A stretch of DNA of 64,000 nt, taken from Methylobacterium longum. Its GTDB lineage: Bacteria; Pseudomonadota; Alphaproteobacteria; Rhizobiales; Beijerinckiaceae. The stretch is from assembly GCF_022179385.1 (NCBI RefSeq), contig NZ_BPQS01000002.1, positions 124,001 through 188,000 on the forward strand. Direction: 5' to 3'. The position numbers and the translations under genes were made by a program. The notes beneath the pieces are model-generated. The model made no database searches and was not told the origin of the DNA. It was given only the letters and a program-made list of their open reading frames with translations. Within the stretch, counting starts at the first letter, position 1, and each line of letters begins with the position of its first letter. Below are positions 8,100-17,500 of the stretch, one piece after another.

Positions 8100-8417
8100 T
8101 CACATCCAACGGCACTTGAAGTGAAATGCCGCGTTCTTGTCCTCGATGCCGTACAAGAACTGTGGACCTTTCGCCCATCCCTCCTTCCCGCAGTGTTCGT
8201 CCAACCAAGCTTCCATCCCGACGATCGAGCCGACAACGTGGTAGATGCCATCCCTCAAGAACATATCGCCGTCTGGATTGGGCTCGAACTCTGCTGGAAA
8301 CGAGCCGCTCTTTATGGTGTCGAACACGAACGGCCACTCGGCCCGGAAAACCATTTCCTGTAGATGGCTTGATAAGAGATCTAGCTCAATTGACGCCTCC
8401 TGGAGAAAGTCATTCAA
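8100..8417 (-). CDS. Hypothetical protein ending in an aromatic FHFKCRWM tail
   Basis: 105 residues. The final part (LDEHCGKEGWA...AAFHFKCRWM) matches the end of the protein encoded at 20708-21223 (LDENVGRDGYA...HGFHFRMRWM), and both share an upstream WPF/WPYHFD segment. The two are therefore members of one family with a conserved C-terminal domain of about 70 residues and variable N-termini. This one has a short helical N-terminus (MNDFLQEASIELDLLSSHLQ) in place of the repeat region of the other. No function is known to me. Both copies lie alone on the minus strand in gene-poor parts of the island. Confidence 0.7.
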   Translation of the reverse strand: MNDFLQEASIELDLLSSHLQEMVFRAEWPFVFDTIKSGSFPAEFEPNPDGDMFLRDGIYHVVGSIVGMEAWLDEHCGKEGWAKGPQFLYGIEDKNAAFHFKCRWM

Positions 8418-8639
8418 GAAAACCTCGTCGGGATGGGCAGATCTTCGGTCCTGAATAATCTAGGCAGCCCGCTGTTGAAGGTCATGAACGATATCGATGA
8501 GCGCATTGTGGTTGGAAATATCAGTTATCATAATATCGTTTATATGATACGATGTAGCAAAGATCAAAATTATCTTGGCTTCGACCAAGCGCCTTTTTTG
8601 ATTTAGACTTCGCCGGGCACGTTGCCGTAGTCTGACATC

Positions 8640-8831
8640 ATGACGAGACGACATCCCAAGACCCTCAAGCGCGGCGTGATGATCACCCGCAAGTTCAATC
8701 CTCGCATCCACAAGTCTAAGGTCCACCCCCCAAGCTACCTCGCGCGGGAGAGCCAACAGGAGTTCGTGCCCGAGGTCCGCTTGATCAAGAAGGCCGACGT
8801 GAAGCCGAGGCTCCCGATCCCCGGCCGGTAA
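8640..8831 (+). CDS. Small basic hypothetical protein
   Basis: 63 residues, strongly basic (MTRRHPKTLKRGVMITRKFN at the start, KADVKPRLPIPGR at the end), with codon use typical of the GC-rich genes around it. No clear Shine-Dalgarno. Such small basic proteins may be nucleic-acid binding, but nothing specific can be said. Confidence 0.45.
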   Translation: MTRRHPKTLKRGVMITRKFNPRIHKSKVHPPSYLARESQQEFVPEVRLIKKADVKPRLPIPGR

Positions 8832-9971
8832 GTCGAACTTTATGGCCTTCGAGGCCCAGTATAAATACAATCGATCTACAAGCTCAGGGGAACTTCCAGG
8901 TCTGGCCCCGGACCAACCGTAGACCGGGACTCTCCAAGGCCAGCGCGCCGCAGACCGGGGTACGATCGCAGCGAGCACTGCGCGGTGTTTACGGCCCCGG
9001 CCCTTCTCCAAGGACATCCGGTTCAAGCCAACCTTCGCACCGATATCTGGGAACTCCCAGGGCAGGGTAAAGGACTTCGGAAATCTCCACCGCGAGAACC
9101 GAAGGACTTCAGGCGTGATGCTACGCGTCCTGAAGTAGACACAACACCGTTGAAACCCGCAGGGGTTTGAAGTGGGGCGTACAACACTGGTACAGGGCAA
9201 CCGCCAGTTCATCCAGAGAGCCTGGATGTAGGCGCTATAGCACTGTGGAGGCGTTTATACGCATGTCCTCTACGACCTCTTCTCCCGTCCAATTCCATGA
9301 TGATCGAGCTATGGACGCTTGATCTACTACACGTGGCGTTGGACGGGGGAGAAGATGGACAGTGAAAACGAATGCCGCATGAGCCCGCCTTCGGCCCACA
9401 TGAAGATCATCAGATGCGCTTCGCGCTCATCGAAATCTCTTTCTCGTACATGAATACCACGAACTCCACGTCCTTCTTCCAGTACGTGACCGAGTGATCG
9501 CGAGGCCACGAAGTGGATGAGCGACACGAAGGACACCGGACGAACGAGCCCCGCGAGTTCGGCCGCACCACGTGAACTCCAAGACCTACTACCAGGACGA
9601 CATCGAGATCACGTAGCGGAAGACCGCGCCTCCGGCTCGGTCATCCGGCGCTCTCGCCTCGTTCCTCGGCTCGATCGCGCTCTTCGAGCAGGAACTCCTC
9701 GTCCTTGTAGACCAAGACCTCGTCAAGGTGCTCGTGCCTCGTCACGCAGGACCTGCGCTGCTCCCTCCGGTCGCCGCGCATGTCGAGGCGGTCGTCGCTC
9801 TGCTCCTCATGCCTCGACATGGAAAGCTCGGTCCAAAACCGAAATGCGTCAATTAGACGGAAAAAGGGGAAATCGCGCTCTGGCGTGCCAGACCCCGAAA
9901 TACGAAAACAGAAATTGCACCGCTCAATTGGCCCCTGACATAATTAACTCCTCAACAACTAGCGCAGAAAC
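8832..9971. other. Long gene-poor stretch with decayed coding sequence
   Basis: 1.1 kb without an intact gene. Short stretches look like former coding sequence. Around 9371-9496 a 41-codon frame reads MPHEPAFGPHEDHQMRF. Around 9570-9612 there is a fragment ending YYQDDIEIT. It is followed, in the same frame after a stop, by about 80 codons with protein-like composition (ALASFLGSIALFEQELLVLV) and no start. I interpret this as a degraded gene or genes. Nothing here can be assigned a function. Confidence 0.5.
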
Positions 9972-10547
9972 ATGAACTCCAACACGAACACCGACATCGA
10001 TCAACTCGCCGTCACGTTCTACACGGCCATGCGTTTCCTCGCCTCCGAAGTCACGCACGAGATTTACGCCGACGACGGCAAAAAGACCCTCGTGCCGCTC
10101 ATCAGGTATCACGAGATCGAAGACACGCCCCAGAACCGCAAGCTTGCCCACGAGTTCGCCGCCGATATGGAGAATGGTGACCTGATCGAGCTTCTCCATA
10201 TCGCGTCCTACCGAGTGCACGATCTCCTTGTGAGGGCTCAGGCTAAGCAGCCCATGAAGATCGTCGCGGCCCTGCGCTCGTACCTCCACCTCCGCACCGT
10301 CGTTGTGTTCTCCGACGAGAGCAACCCGAACCCCCTCCCCAATCCGGTCTCGCCGGTCCACGATCTCTTCTATGATCTTGTGACCGCGCTGGAGGCGATC
10401 GAACCGCTCACTGTCGAGTGGATCGAGTACGACATGAGCGGCGCGTTCGACCATAAATTCTACGCCCAGAACGCGATCGAGAGCCTGCACGGCGTCGAGA
10501 TCGACATCCTCAACGAGACCGGCGGGTTCACCCGGACGATCCAGTAG
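9972..10547 (+). CDS. Hypothetical protein
   Basis: 191 residues, acidic, well-formed codon use, likely real. It begins MNSNTNTDIDQLAVTFYTAM and contains amphipathic helices (ELLHIASYRVHDLLVRAQA) and an acidic C-terminal part (SLHGVEIDILNETGG). No signal peptide or membrane segment, so a cytoplasmic protein. I do not recognise its family. It follows the decayed stretch and its 3' end overlaps a possible small membrane gene on the other strand. Confidence 0.7.
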   Translation: MNSNTNTDIDQLAVTFYTAMRFLASEVTHEIYADDGKKTLVPLIRYHEIEDTPQNRKLAHEFAADMENGDLIELLHIASYRVHDLLVRAQAKQPMKIVAALRSYLHLRTVVVFSDESNPNPLPNPVSPVHDLFYDLVTALEAIEPLTVEWIEYDMSGAFDHKFYAQNAIESLHGVEIDILNETGGFTRTIQ

Positions 10548-10675
10548 ACCGCGATCAGCACGATCATCACCACGATGGACAGCAGCGTCCAGGAAGGCCG
10601 TGGGCGCGGATAGCGCAGCGGCTCCCACCGTAAGGCCCTCCACGGGCCGCAAGCCCAGGGTAGCTGCCGCCCCAC
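10460..10675 (-). CDS. Possible small single-helix membrane protein
   Basis: 71-codon frame starting with GTG. The central part is a convincing membrane helix with GC-rich third positions (SWTLLSIVVMIVLIAVYWIV), preceded by a basic, tryptophan-containing leader (LRWEPLRYPRPRPSW) that would stay cytoplasmic. Its last 29 codons run antisense over the end of the preceding plus-strand gene. The layout looks like that of a small inner-membrane protein, but the overlap lowers confidence. Confidence 0.35.
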   Translation of the reverse strand: MGRQLPWACGPWRALRWEPLRYPRPRPSWTLLSIVVMIVLIAVYWIVRVNPPVSLRMSISTPCRLSIAFWA

Positions 10676-10896
10676 GTAGGCGACCTGCCATTTGTCCTAG
10701 CTCACACGATGGAACTCAGAGCACTGCACTGTCTGGTTGATCGCGAACTGGTTCAGCGGCGAGGACCAGTTTGTGGTGGTGCCACCCTGGGTCGAGCAGG
10801 AGGTCACGGCGGACGCGCTACCGCAACTCGCGGCTGGCAACGAGCGCGATGCCGGATCGGCTGGCCGCCTGACCCGTGGGTCCCGGCCGCGCGTCG
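10548..10896. other. Short gap with a likely gene fragment
   Basis: Besides the minus-strand frame described separately, 10737-10895 reads as about 50 codons of protein-like sequence (WFSGEDQFVVVPPWVEQEVT) with no good start. It runs into a different sequence at the point where the duplicated block begins (10897). It is probably the truncated end of a gene interrupted by the duplication. Confidence 0.4.
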
Positions 10897-11004
10897 GTGA
10901 GCTACCGATTTCGTGCGCGGATCGGCAGCACGGGCTCGCTGCTGGGTTTCACGCTGCTGGTGACGGTTCTGGCGGCCTGCGGGCTCATGGGCTTCGTGCC
11001 CTAA
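10897..11004 (+). CDS. Tiny membrane protein, copy 1
   Basis: 35 codons from GTG at the very start of the duplicated block. The peptide begins VSYRFRARIGSTGSLLG and continues into one hydrophobic helix (LLVTVLAACGLMGFV). The paralogue at 23171-23278 has the same length, start and stop position, with changes such as RFRAR to RLFAQ, so the frame is preserved. It looks like a small inner-membrane protein of unknown role. Confidence 0.5.
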   Translation: MSYRFRARIGSTGSLLGFTLLVTVLAACGLMGFVP

Positions 11005-11109
11005 CGAGTCGTGAGGGGGTTAGGAGTGGGGGCCGCCGATCATGAGGTTCGCCAAAAAGAACAGTTGATGCGAGCCGGGAGCACTCACCACTCCCGGCCG
11101 TTCCCCACC

Positions 11110-11277
11110 ATGCGCACAGCCCTCATCGCTCTGATCGTGCTGGTTCGGTTCGGTCCCGACATCGTCTATGGGACCCACCAGTCGCTGCCGCAGCCTGATC
11201 CCTTACGCCCAACGACGGCGATGAAGTGGATCGTGAGCCCGCCCGCCGTTGTGGTGATCCGCCCACCACCGCCATGA
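11110..11277 (+). CDS. Small secreted or membrane-anchored peptide, copy 1
   Basis: 55 residues from ATG. The start is signal-peptide-like (MRTALIALIVLVRFGPDIVY), followed by a short proline-rich tail ending VVVIRPPPP. The copy at 23384-23551 is the same length and differs at five positions only (for example THQ to AHQ), all of which keep the frame open. Likely a small membrane-associated or exported peptide; function unknown. Confidence 0.55.
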   Translation: MRTALIALIVLVRFGPDIVYGTHQSLPQPDPLRPTTAMKWIVSPPAVVVIRPPPP

Positions 11278-11388
11278 GTGGGATTGATCCAGCGGCGGGA
11301 CAGCAGAGCCTCGCGCCATCCCGTCCCCTTTAACGTCACGGTTACCCTGACCCACCACGGTCGCGCACCTCATCGCAAGGATCAGCGC

Positions 11389-11679
11389 ATGGCCGAGAAG
11401 ACCGAGATCACCGACACCGTTGCCGTCGCGGGCGAACGCATCTCCTCGATCATCGAGCGCATCGAGCGGCTGGAGGAGGAGATCAAGGACCTCATGGAGG
11501 CCAAGAAGGAGATCTTCGCCGAGGCCAAGGGCGAGGGCCTAGACGTGAAGATCCTCAAGGAGATCCTGAAGATCCGCAAGCAGGACAAGGACGAGCGGGA
11601 CGAGCAGGAGACGCTCCTCGACGTGTACTTGCGCGCCATGGACGCGCCGTCGCCCAAGCCGTTGGCTGAGGCCGCTTGA
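11389..11679 (+). CDS. gapR: GapR-family (DUF2312) nucleoid protein
   Basis: 96 residues matching the DUF2312/UPF0335 family. The long coiled-coil helix is clear (GERISSIIERIERLEEEIKD), followed by the conserved element AKGEGLDVKILKEILKIRKQ. In Caulobacter, GapR is an essential nucleoid protein that encircles overtwisted, AT-rich DNA ahead of replication and transcription and helps set asymmetric chromosome behaviour. Length is normal for the family (about 85-100). The ATG at 11389 is preceded by AAGGA. This is an island-borne copy; the chromosome should carry its own. It may act on the island or alter host nucleoid structure. Confidence 0.88.
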   Translation: MAEKTEITDTVAVAGERISSIIERIERLEEEIKDLMEAKKEIFAEAKGEGLDVKILKEILKIRKQDKDERDEQETLLDVYLRAMDAPSPKPLAEAA

Positions 11680-11690
11680 GTCACAGTTCG

Positions 11691-12029
11691 AGGTGAGGAC
11701 GGTGCATCGAGCGCCAATCCCCATCTGTCCAGGACTACGAGGCTGCCCAACACCGCCTCCAGGCGATCAAGGCCAACATCAACGATCAGATCATGGCCTT
11801 CAAGGACGCCTTCGAGATCGACGGCGCCCGCATGATCTTCGAGGGTGCGGCGGATGCCTTCGCCTACCTGCGCTACGGCGCCAACGTGGTGCGGGTAATC
11901 ACCGAGACCGAGACTACACCTGTCGCCGATCCCGGCTTCCTGCTAAGCTTTAACTTAAGCTTGAAACCGAGTTCGTCGGCGCGGCGTGTTGCACCGTGGC
12001 GAGGTCCGGAGTGCGAAAAGGGCCGCAGC
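11691..12029 (+). pseudogene. Likely gene fragment without a start
   Basis: The frame from about 11691 to 11900 reads as a helical protein (DYEAAQHRLQAIKANINDQI, then MIFEGAADAFAYLRYGANVV), but a stop lies just before it and no suitable start exists before the internal ATG at 11793. From about 11905 on, composition changes and the frame runs straight into the next gene. It is either the middle of a decayed gene or the product of a fusion. Confidence 0.4.
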
Positions 12030-12536
12030 GTGAGTGATGAGTCCGGGCGCCAGATCATGGGCGTCGTTGTCCTACTGGGTCTCGCCGTGATGGGCGTCTC
12101 TCGCTGCACGGGCGGCTCGGAGACTTCGGCGGCAAAGACAGGACAGGTTCAAGCCGTCGCCTCTGCGGAGGACCAGGAGAAGATCCGGCTCGCCGCCGTC
12201 GAGAGGGCTGAGCGCGATCGGCGCATCGACGCGTCGTGCCGTGAGGACCTCGAATGCACCGCGCGTGAGGGCGCATTCTCGACCGTCATGAGCGACTGTC
12301 GGCGCGCCATTGAGAAGGGTTCGGAGAACGTCGTCGAATGGACCGATGGAGTCTTCGGCGACAAGTTCCCGCAGTCACGCTGGCGCGACAAGCAGAAGGG
12401 CCACGTGGAATACCGCGGCGACAGCGCTAAGATGCAGAACGACTACGGCACCTGGAAGAACCTGATCTACACCTGCGTGGTCGATGTGCCAAACAAGAAG
12501 GTCCTGGACTACACGGTGAGGACCGGTCGCATCTGA
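12030..12536 (+). CDS. Membrane-anchored hypothetical protein with four cysteines
   Basis: 168 residues from GTG at 12030, or about 159 from the ATG at 12057. A single membrane helix or uncleaved signal (IMGVVVLLGLAVMGVSRC) precedes an alanine/glutamate-rich helix and a C-terminal domain of about 100 residues. That domain contains CREDLECTAREG, a central DC and a final IYTCVVDVPNKKVLDYTVR. The cysteines suggest disulphides in the periplasm. The segment DYGTWKNLIYTC is typical of small, uncharacterised exported proteins of alphaproteobacteria. The cysteine after the helix could also be a lipobox, though its context is poor. Confidence 0.65.
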   Translation: MSDESGRQIMGVVVLLGLAVMGVSRCTGGSETSAAKTGQVQAVASAEDQEKIRLAAVERAERDRRIDASCREDLECTAREGAFSTVMSDCRRAIEKGSENVVEWTDGVFGDKFPQSRWRDKQKGHVEYRGDSAKMQNDYGTWKNLIYTCVVDVPNKKVLDYTVRTGRI

Positions 12537-12563
12537 GGCTGTGATGTCCTGCACCTGTCTAAA

Positions 12564-12928
12564 TTGCCAGCATCACGCCGAGTGACGCGAACTTCGGCAC
12601 CTCGAACGTGTGGCGGGATCGCGCTGGCGACGGTGGCAAGCTTCGGGTCAGCGCTCAGCGATGGCGGCGCGGACGTAGCTGCGGGAGACCTGCCGAAGGT
12701 GTACTTCGACCCGTCGATTGGCCGCATCGAGATCAATCAGAGCATCGGTGATCGCGGCGAGCAGCGCTGCTCGATCGTCACCACGGTGCACGTGCCGGTA
12801 AACGGGTGCCGGGGGCGGCGGCCTTGAAGGTCGTGGCCGACGACGAGACCGGCGAACTGGAGGGCGTGACGATACTGGGCCAGTGGGGCGAGGTTCCGGA
12901 CGACTTCGCCGAGAGCTTGCAGGGGTGA
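12564..12928 (+). pseudogene. Small hypothetical gene, probably frameshifted
   Basis: The first 87 codons (12564-12827) contain a sensible segment (DLPKVYFDPSIGRIEINQSI) and then run into a GC-rich stretch ending CRGRRP and a stop. Shifting frame at about 12800-12830 gives a coherent C-terminus, KVVADDETGELEGVTILGQW, ending at 12928. The G/C run at 12810-12823 is a likely site for a one-base change. Either the gene is inactive or the base call there is wrong. Confidence 0.5.
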
Positions 12929-12956
12929 GCCCGGTTTCAGCGCCGAAGCAGGCTGA

Positions 12957-13118
12957 TCAACTCGCCAGGGCTCGCATCGCGGGCGCATCTTCTCGCAGAA
13001 CGTACCCGCGGCCCCAGACCGTCTCGATGTAGTTCTTCCCCGAGGACGGGTTAGCGAGCTTCTTGTGTAGCTTGCAGATGAACACGTCGCTAATCTTCAA
13101 CTCGGGCTCGCTGAGCGA
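12957..13118 (-). pseudogene. 3' fragment of a CtrA-type response regulator
   Basis: 54 codons encode the end of an OmpR/PhoB-type winged-helix DNA-binding domain. [19 protein letters not shown] and [16 protein letters not shown] match the very conserved C-terminus of CtrA, the alphaproteobacterial cell-cycle regulator. The receiver domain and the rest of the winged helix are missing, and upstream sequence in this frame is not related. It is a truncated remnant, broken by the rearrangement that placed the kinase gene beside it. Confidence 0.75.
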
Positions 13119-13194
13119 GGCCGACGCCCTCGTCGTATTCTCGGCGCAGTCTTCGTCGATGCATCTTCGGCTGCGGCATAAATCCGAAGGGGCG

Positions 13195-14451
13195 ATGACC
13201 TCCGGCCGCCGAGGGCTGGGGGTACGAGTGACCGACGGGTCGGAAGTCGCTTCGCCACGGAGTGCGCGCGAGGCCGAACTTGAGGCAGAGATCGGCCGCC
13301 TGAGGCGCTCCCTCGACGAGGCGGTCCGCCGCACAGCCTCCGAGGTTCCGGCCGCCACCGCGGGCCATGAGCGCGAGATTGCCGACGCTCGCGCGGATCT
13401 GGCACTCGCGCAGGCGCGCATCGCCGAGTTGGAGCAGGCCAACGCCGAACTCACCGCCAGCCATGCCGTGCTGGCCGCCAGCGAGGCGCGCTATCGTCTC
13501 GCCGTCGAGAGCGCCAGCGACTACGCCATCTTCACCACCGACCTTACTGGCCGCATCACCGCCTGGCACACGGGTGCGCAGAACCTGATGGGGTGGACCG
13601 AGGAGGAAGCGGTCGGGGCTCCAGCGAACCTGATCTTCACGCCCGAAGACGATCGCGAAGCCACAGCCGAAACGGAGATGCGCTTGGCCGTGACGGAGGG
13701 CCGCGGTGAGGACGACCGCTGGCACTTGAGGAAGGACGGCACTCGGTTCTGGGCCAACGGCCTGATGATGCCGCTGCGCGACGACGAGGGCGGTCTCGCG
13801 GGTTTTCTCAAGATCTTGCGCGACCGCACCGAGCAGAAGCGGGCAGCCGAGCGACAGGCGCTGCTGCTCCACGAACTCAACCATCGAGTGAAGAACACCT
13901 TGGCCACCGTGCAGGCGTTCTCCAGCCAGACGCTGCGCACAGCCTCCTCGCTCAGCGAGGCGCGGGAGTCGATCACCGCTCGACTGATCGCCCTTGCACA
14001 GGCGCATGATGTGCTCACCGCCGAGGACTGGGAGGGGGCCGACATCGCCAAGATTGTAGCCGATGCTCTACGGTTGCACGGCGGCGACGGTGAACGATGC
14101 CGATGGCAGGGGAACGCACTCCGTGTGGCCCCGCGCATCGCGCTGGCGATATCGATGATGTTGCACGAGCTTACGACGAACGCGATCAAGTATGGGGCGC
14201 TCTCGAACGCGACCGGCACCGTGCTGGTGACGTGGACGACCCAGGAGGCGATTAAAGCGGGGCAGGAGCTACAACTGCATTTTCGCTGGCAGGAGAGCGG
14301 CGGCCCGCCGGTCAGGCCACCAGCCCGCAAGGGTTTCGGCTCGCGGCTGATCGAGCGTGGGCTGGCCAACGAACTCGGCGGCGAGGCGCGCGTCCTCTAT
14401 GAACCCCAGGGCGTCGTCTGCACGCTCGACGTTCCACTGGAATTGGGCTGA
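13195..14451 (+). CDS. PAS-domain HWE-family sensor histidine kinase
   Basis: 418 residues, soluble. The N-terminal ~90 residues form a charged coiled coil ([20 protein letters not shown]). A PAS domain follows ([20 protein letters not shown] to about residue 215) with a PAC-like end ([17 protein letters not shown]). The kinase part has the HWE/HisKA2 phosphoacceptor box [20 protein letters not shown], the N box ([15 protein letters not shown]) and a glycine box ([18 protein letters not shown]). HWE kinases in alphaproteobacteria sense light or redox cues or govern the general stress response. Start at ATG 13195, after AAGGGG. No response regulator is beside it except the following GGDEF/EAL gene, which starts 78 bases downstream on the same strand. 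Confidence 0.9.
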   Translation: MTSGRRGLGVRVTDGSEVASPRSAREAELEAEIGRLRRSLDEAVRRTASEVPAATAGHEREIADARADLALAQARIAELEQANAELTASHAVLAASEARYRLAVESASDYAIFTTDLTGRITAWHTGAQNLMGWTEEEAVGAPANLIFTPEDDREATAETEMRLAVTEGRGEDDRWHLRKDGTRFWANGLMMPLRDDEGGLAGFLKILRDRTEQKRAAERQALLLHELNHRVKNTLATVQAFSSQTLRTASSLSEARESITARLIALAQAHDVLTAEDWEGADIAKIVADALRLHGGDGERCRWQGNALRVAPRIALAISMMLHELTTNAIKYGALSNATGTVLVTWTTQEAIKAGQELQLHFRWQESGGPPVRPPARKGFGSRLIERGLANELGGEARVLYEPQGVVCTLDVPLELG

Positions 14452-14529
14452 ATTTTTAGCATCTCGCGATCATGATCTCGCCGCCAGGAGCGGGGCGGGT
14501 CTGCCTGTCGCTCTCAGCGAGGGCAGCCG

Positions 14530-17500
14530 ATGTTTCCGATTGCGTCGAACGAGTCAGAACGCCTCGCCGCTCTGCGCACCCTCGACATCATCGACTCGCC
14601 CAACGAGGTCCAGTTCGACGCCGTCTGCCGCCTCGCTCGCGACCTGTTCGGGGTGCCGATTTCCTTGGTCTCACTCGTCGATGAGGATCGGCAATGGTTC
14701 AAGGCCAAGTGCGGTCTCGACGTAGACGGCACAACGCGTGACGTTGCATTCTGCAACTACACCATCCTGTCCGACGACCCGCTCGTAGTCGCGGATGCAA
14801 TTGCCGATCCGCGCTTTTCCGACAATCCGCTGGTGCGCGGCAAGCCCAACATCCGCTTCTACGCGGGCGTGCCGCTCGCGCTGCGGCCCGGCATCCGCGT
14901 CGGTTCGCTGTGCATCATCGACACAAAGCCGAGGTGCTTCTCAGCCGAACAGGTCCGTCAGCTTTGTGATCTAGCCGAGATCGTCGTCGCCCACCTGCAT
15001 GTCCAGGAGATCAAGAGCGCGCGCGAGGCCGAGGGACGCGCTCTTCAGAACACCCGTGTCGCGCAGCGCGTCGCTGAAACCGCGGCGAGCTTCGGACACT
15101 GGCGGATCGACGCCAAGGACCGTACCGTCTCCTGGTCCGATGGCGTCGCTGCCCTCTTCGGAGTCCCTGTACCGGACAGGGGTTTTCTGCCCCTCGACAC
15201 GCACATGCTCTTCTACCATCCGGACGAGCGCGCCGCCGTCCGAGCACGCATCGAGGCAGTAATCGCCGGGAGCGACCCGGCGTTGCATGATGGCTACCGA
15301 GGGCAGGCTCGCGTGCTCCGCCCGAATGGCGAAGAGCGCGTCGTCATCATCCGCGGCGTGCCGGTGCGCGACGATACCGGCGTGGTCACAGCCATCTATG
15401 GTATCCTCCTTGATGTCACCGATCAGGCGAACATTCAGGAGCGGCTGCGCGAGACGAGTGAACTCCTGCGCACGACCCTGGAGAACATGGACCAGGGTCT
15501 GATCCTGTACAGCCCCGACATGCGCGTGCGGCTCCACAACCAGCGCGCGCGTGACCTCCTCGATCTACCCCAGGACGTGCTGCGCGACGGCAGCCCTTAC
15601 AGCACCATCAACGCCTATCAGGTCGCCCGCGGGGAGTACCAGACCAGCCCCAACGCCCTAATGGGCGCCCTCACGGCGGCAGATCTCACCAGTTTGCCTG
15701 ACGTGTACGAGCGCGAGCGGCCGGACGGCACAGGTCTGGAGGTACGCGTCGTGCGGCTACCTGACGGCGGCTGCGTGCGCACCTACTCCGACATCACCCG
15801 CCGCCATGCCAGTGAGCGTGCGTTGCAGGAGAGCGAGGCGCGCTTGCGGGCGAGTGAGGAGCGCCTCGCATACGCGCTCGACAGTGGCAGCGACGGACTC
15901 TGGGACTGGGATCTGACGACCAACAAGGTATGGCTCTCAGAGCCCTGGTATCGAATGCTCGGCTACGAGATCGGTGAGCTTGAGCCGCACCTGCGGACGT
16001 GGCCGCAGATCTCGCATCCCGAGGACAAGGCGCGCGCTGCCGGGATCTTGCGCGAGCATCTCCGCGGACGCAGGCCGCTGTACGAGTGCGAGTACAGGCT
16101 GCGCACGAAGAGCGGCAGCTACATCTGGGTGCTCACGCGCGGTAAGGTCGTAGCGCGCGACGAGGCCGGTCGTGCCTTGCGCATCGTTGGCACCCAGACC
16201 GACATCACGCAGCGCAAGGAGGCCGAGCGGCAGATCGCACACATGGCCATGCACGATGGCCTGACCGGACTACCGAACCGGGTCCTGTTCCGCGATCGGC
16301 TCGACCAAGCGCTCGCGACCGCGAAGCGCCACGGCGGCAGCTTCGCGGTCATGGCTTGCGACCTCGACCGCTTCAAGGCCGTCAATGACACACTGGGTCA
16401 CCCGGCGGGCGACGCTCTTCTGCGGGTGATCGCAGATCGCCTTAGGTCCGTAATCCGCGATGGCGATACCGTCGCGAGGCTCGGCGGAGATGAGTTCGCG
16501 ATCATCGTCGGTCGCCTCGACGAGCCGGAGAGCGTCAGTCTCGTCGCACAACGCGTGATCGACGCCGTGGGGCAGCCGGTCGATCTGGACGGTCACACGG
16601 CGAACGTCGGCGTCAGCGTCGGCATCGCACTCGGGACCAGGGCCAGCGCCGATGTGGAGAGCGTGTTCAAGCACGCCGACACTGCGCTCTATCGCGCTAA
16701 GGCCGCCGGTCGGAACGTCTACAGCTTCCACGAGCCCGGTCTGGACGCGGTGATCGCGAAGCGCAGCCTACTGGAGCGCGACCTGCGCGATGCGGTTCGG
16801 CGCGGGGGCTTCGTGCTGCACTACCAACCGATCGTGGCTGTTGAGGGGGAGGCGGTTGGCGGCTTCGAAGCTTTGCTGCGCTGGCAGCACCCCACGCGCG
16901 GCGCGATCTCACCGGCCGAGTTCATCCCGCTCGCTGAGGAGACCGGGCTGATCGTCGCACTCGGCGAGTGGGCGATCTGCGAAGCCTGTCACGAGGCGGC
17001 ATCATGGAGGGATGGCCTGCGCGTGGCGGTGAACGTCTCGGCCGTGCAGTTTCAGCAGCCCGGTCTTGAGCAGGTCATCCTGAGCGCGCTCGTCGCATCC
17101 GGGCTCTCTCCACGACGGCTTGAGCTTGAGATTACCGAGAGCGTGCTGATGCGGGATAGCGACGCGGCGATCACCTGCCTGCACCGGCTCAAGGCTCTCG
17201 GCGTCCGCATCGCGCTCGATGATTTCGGCACCGGCTTCTCGTCGTTGAGCTACCTGCGTCGGTTCCCCTTCGACAAGATCAAGATCGACCGCTCGTTCAT
17301 TCGCGACATCGCCGATCCGGACACGGCCGCGATCGTGCGCGCGATTGTCGGCATCGGCGCGCGGTTGGGTGCGACCGTCACGGCGGAGGGTGTGGAGACG
17401 CAGGAGCAGTTGGAGCAGGTGCGGCAGGAGGGCTGCACTGAGGTGCAGGGCTTCTTCTACAGCAGGCCCGTCACCGCTCTGGAGGCACTGAACTTCGCGC

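Larger units (their letters stand above)
10897..11391. repeat. Duplicated block, copy 1
   Basis: About 495 bases that recur at 23171-23665 with few differences. The block begins exactly at the GTG of a 35-codon membrane gene and ends at the ATG of the gapR-like gene, which only this copy retains. Both copies preserve two short open frames despite substitutions, which suggests the frames are under selection. The two copies have unrelated sequence on their left sides. Confidence 0.85.

Noticed and set aside
8460..9212. 250-codon minus-strand frame
   Set aside because: It lies largely opposite a small basic gene and decayed DNA; no start signal and no recognisable feature.
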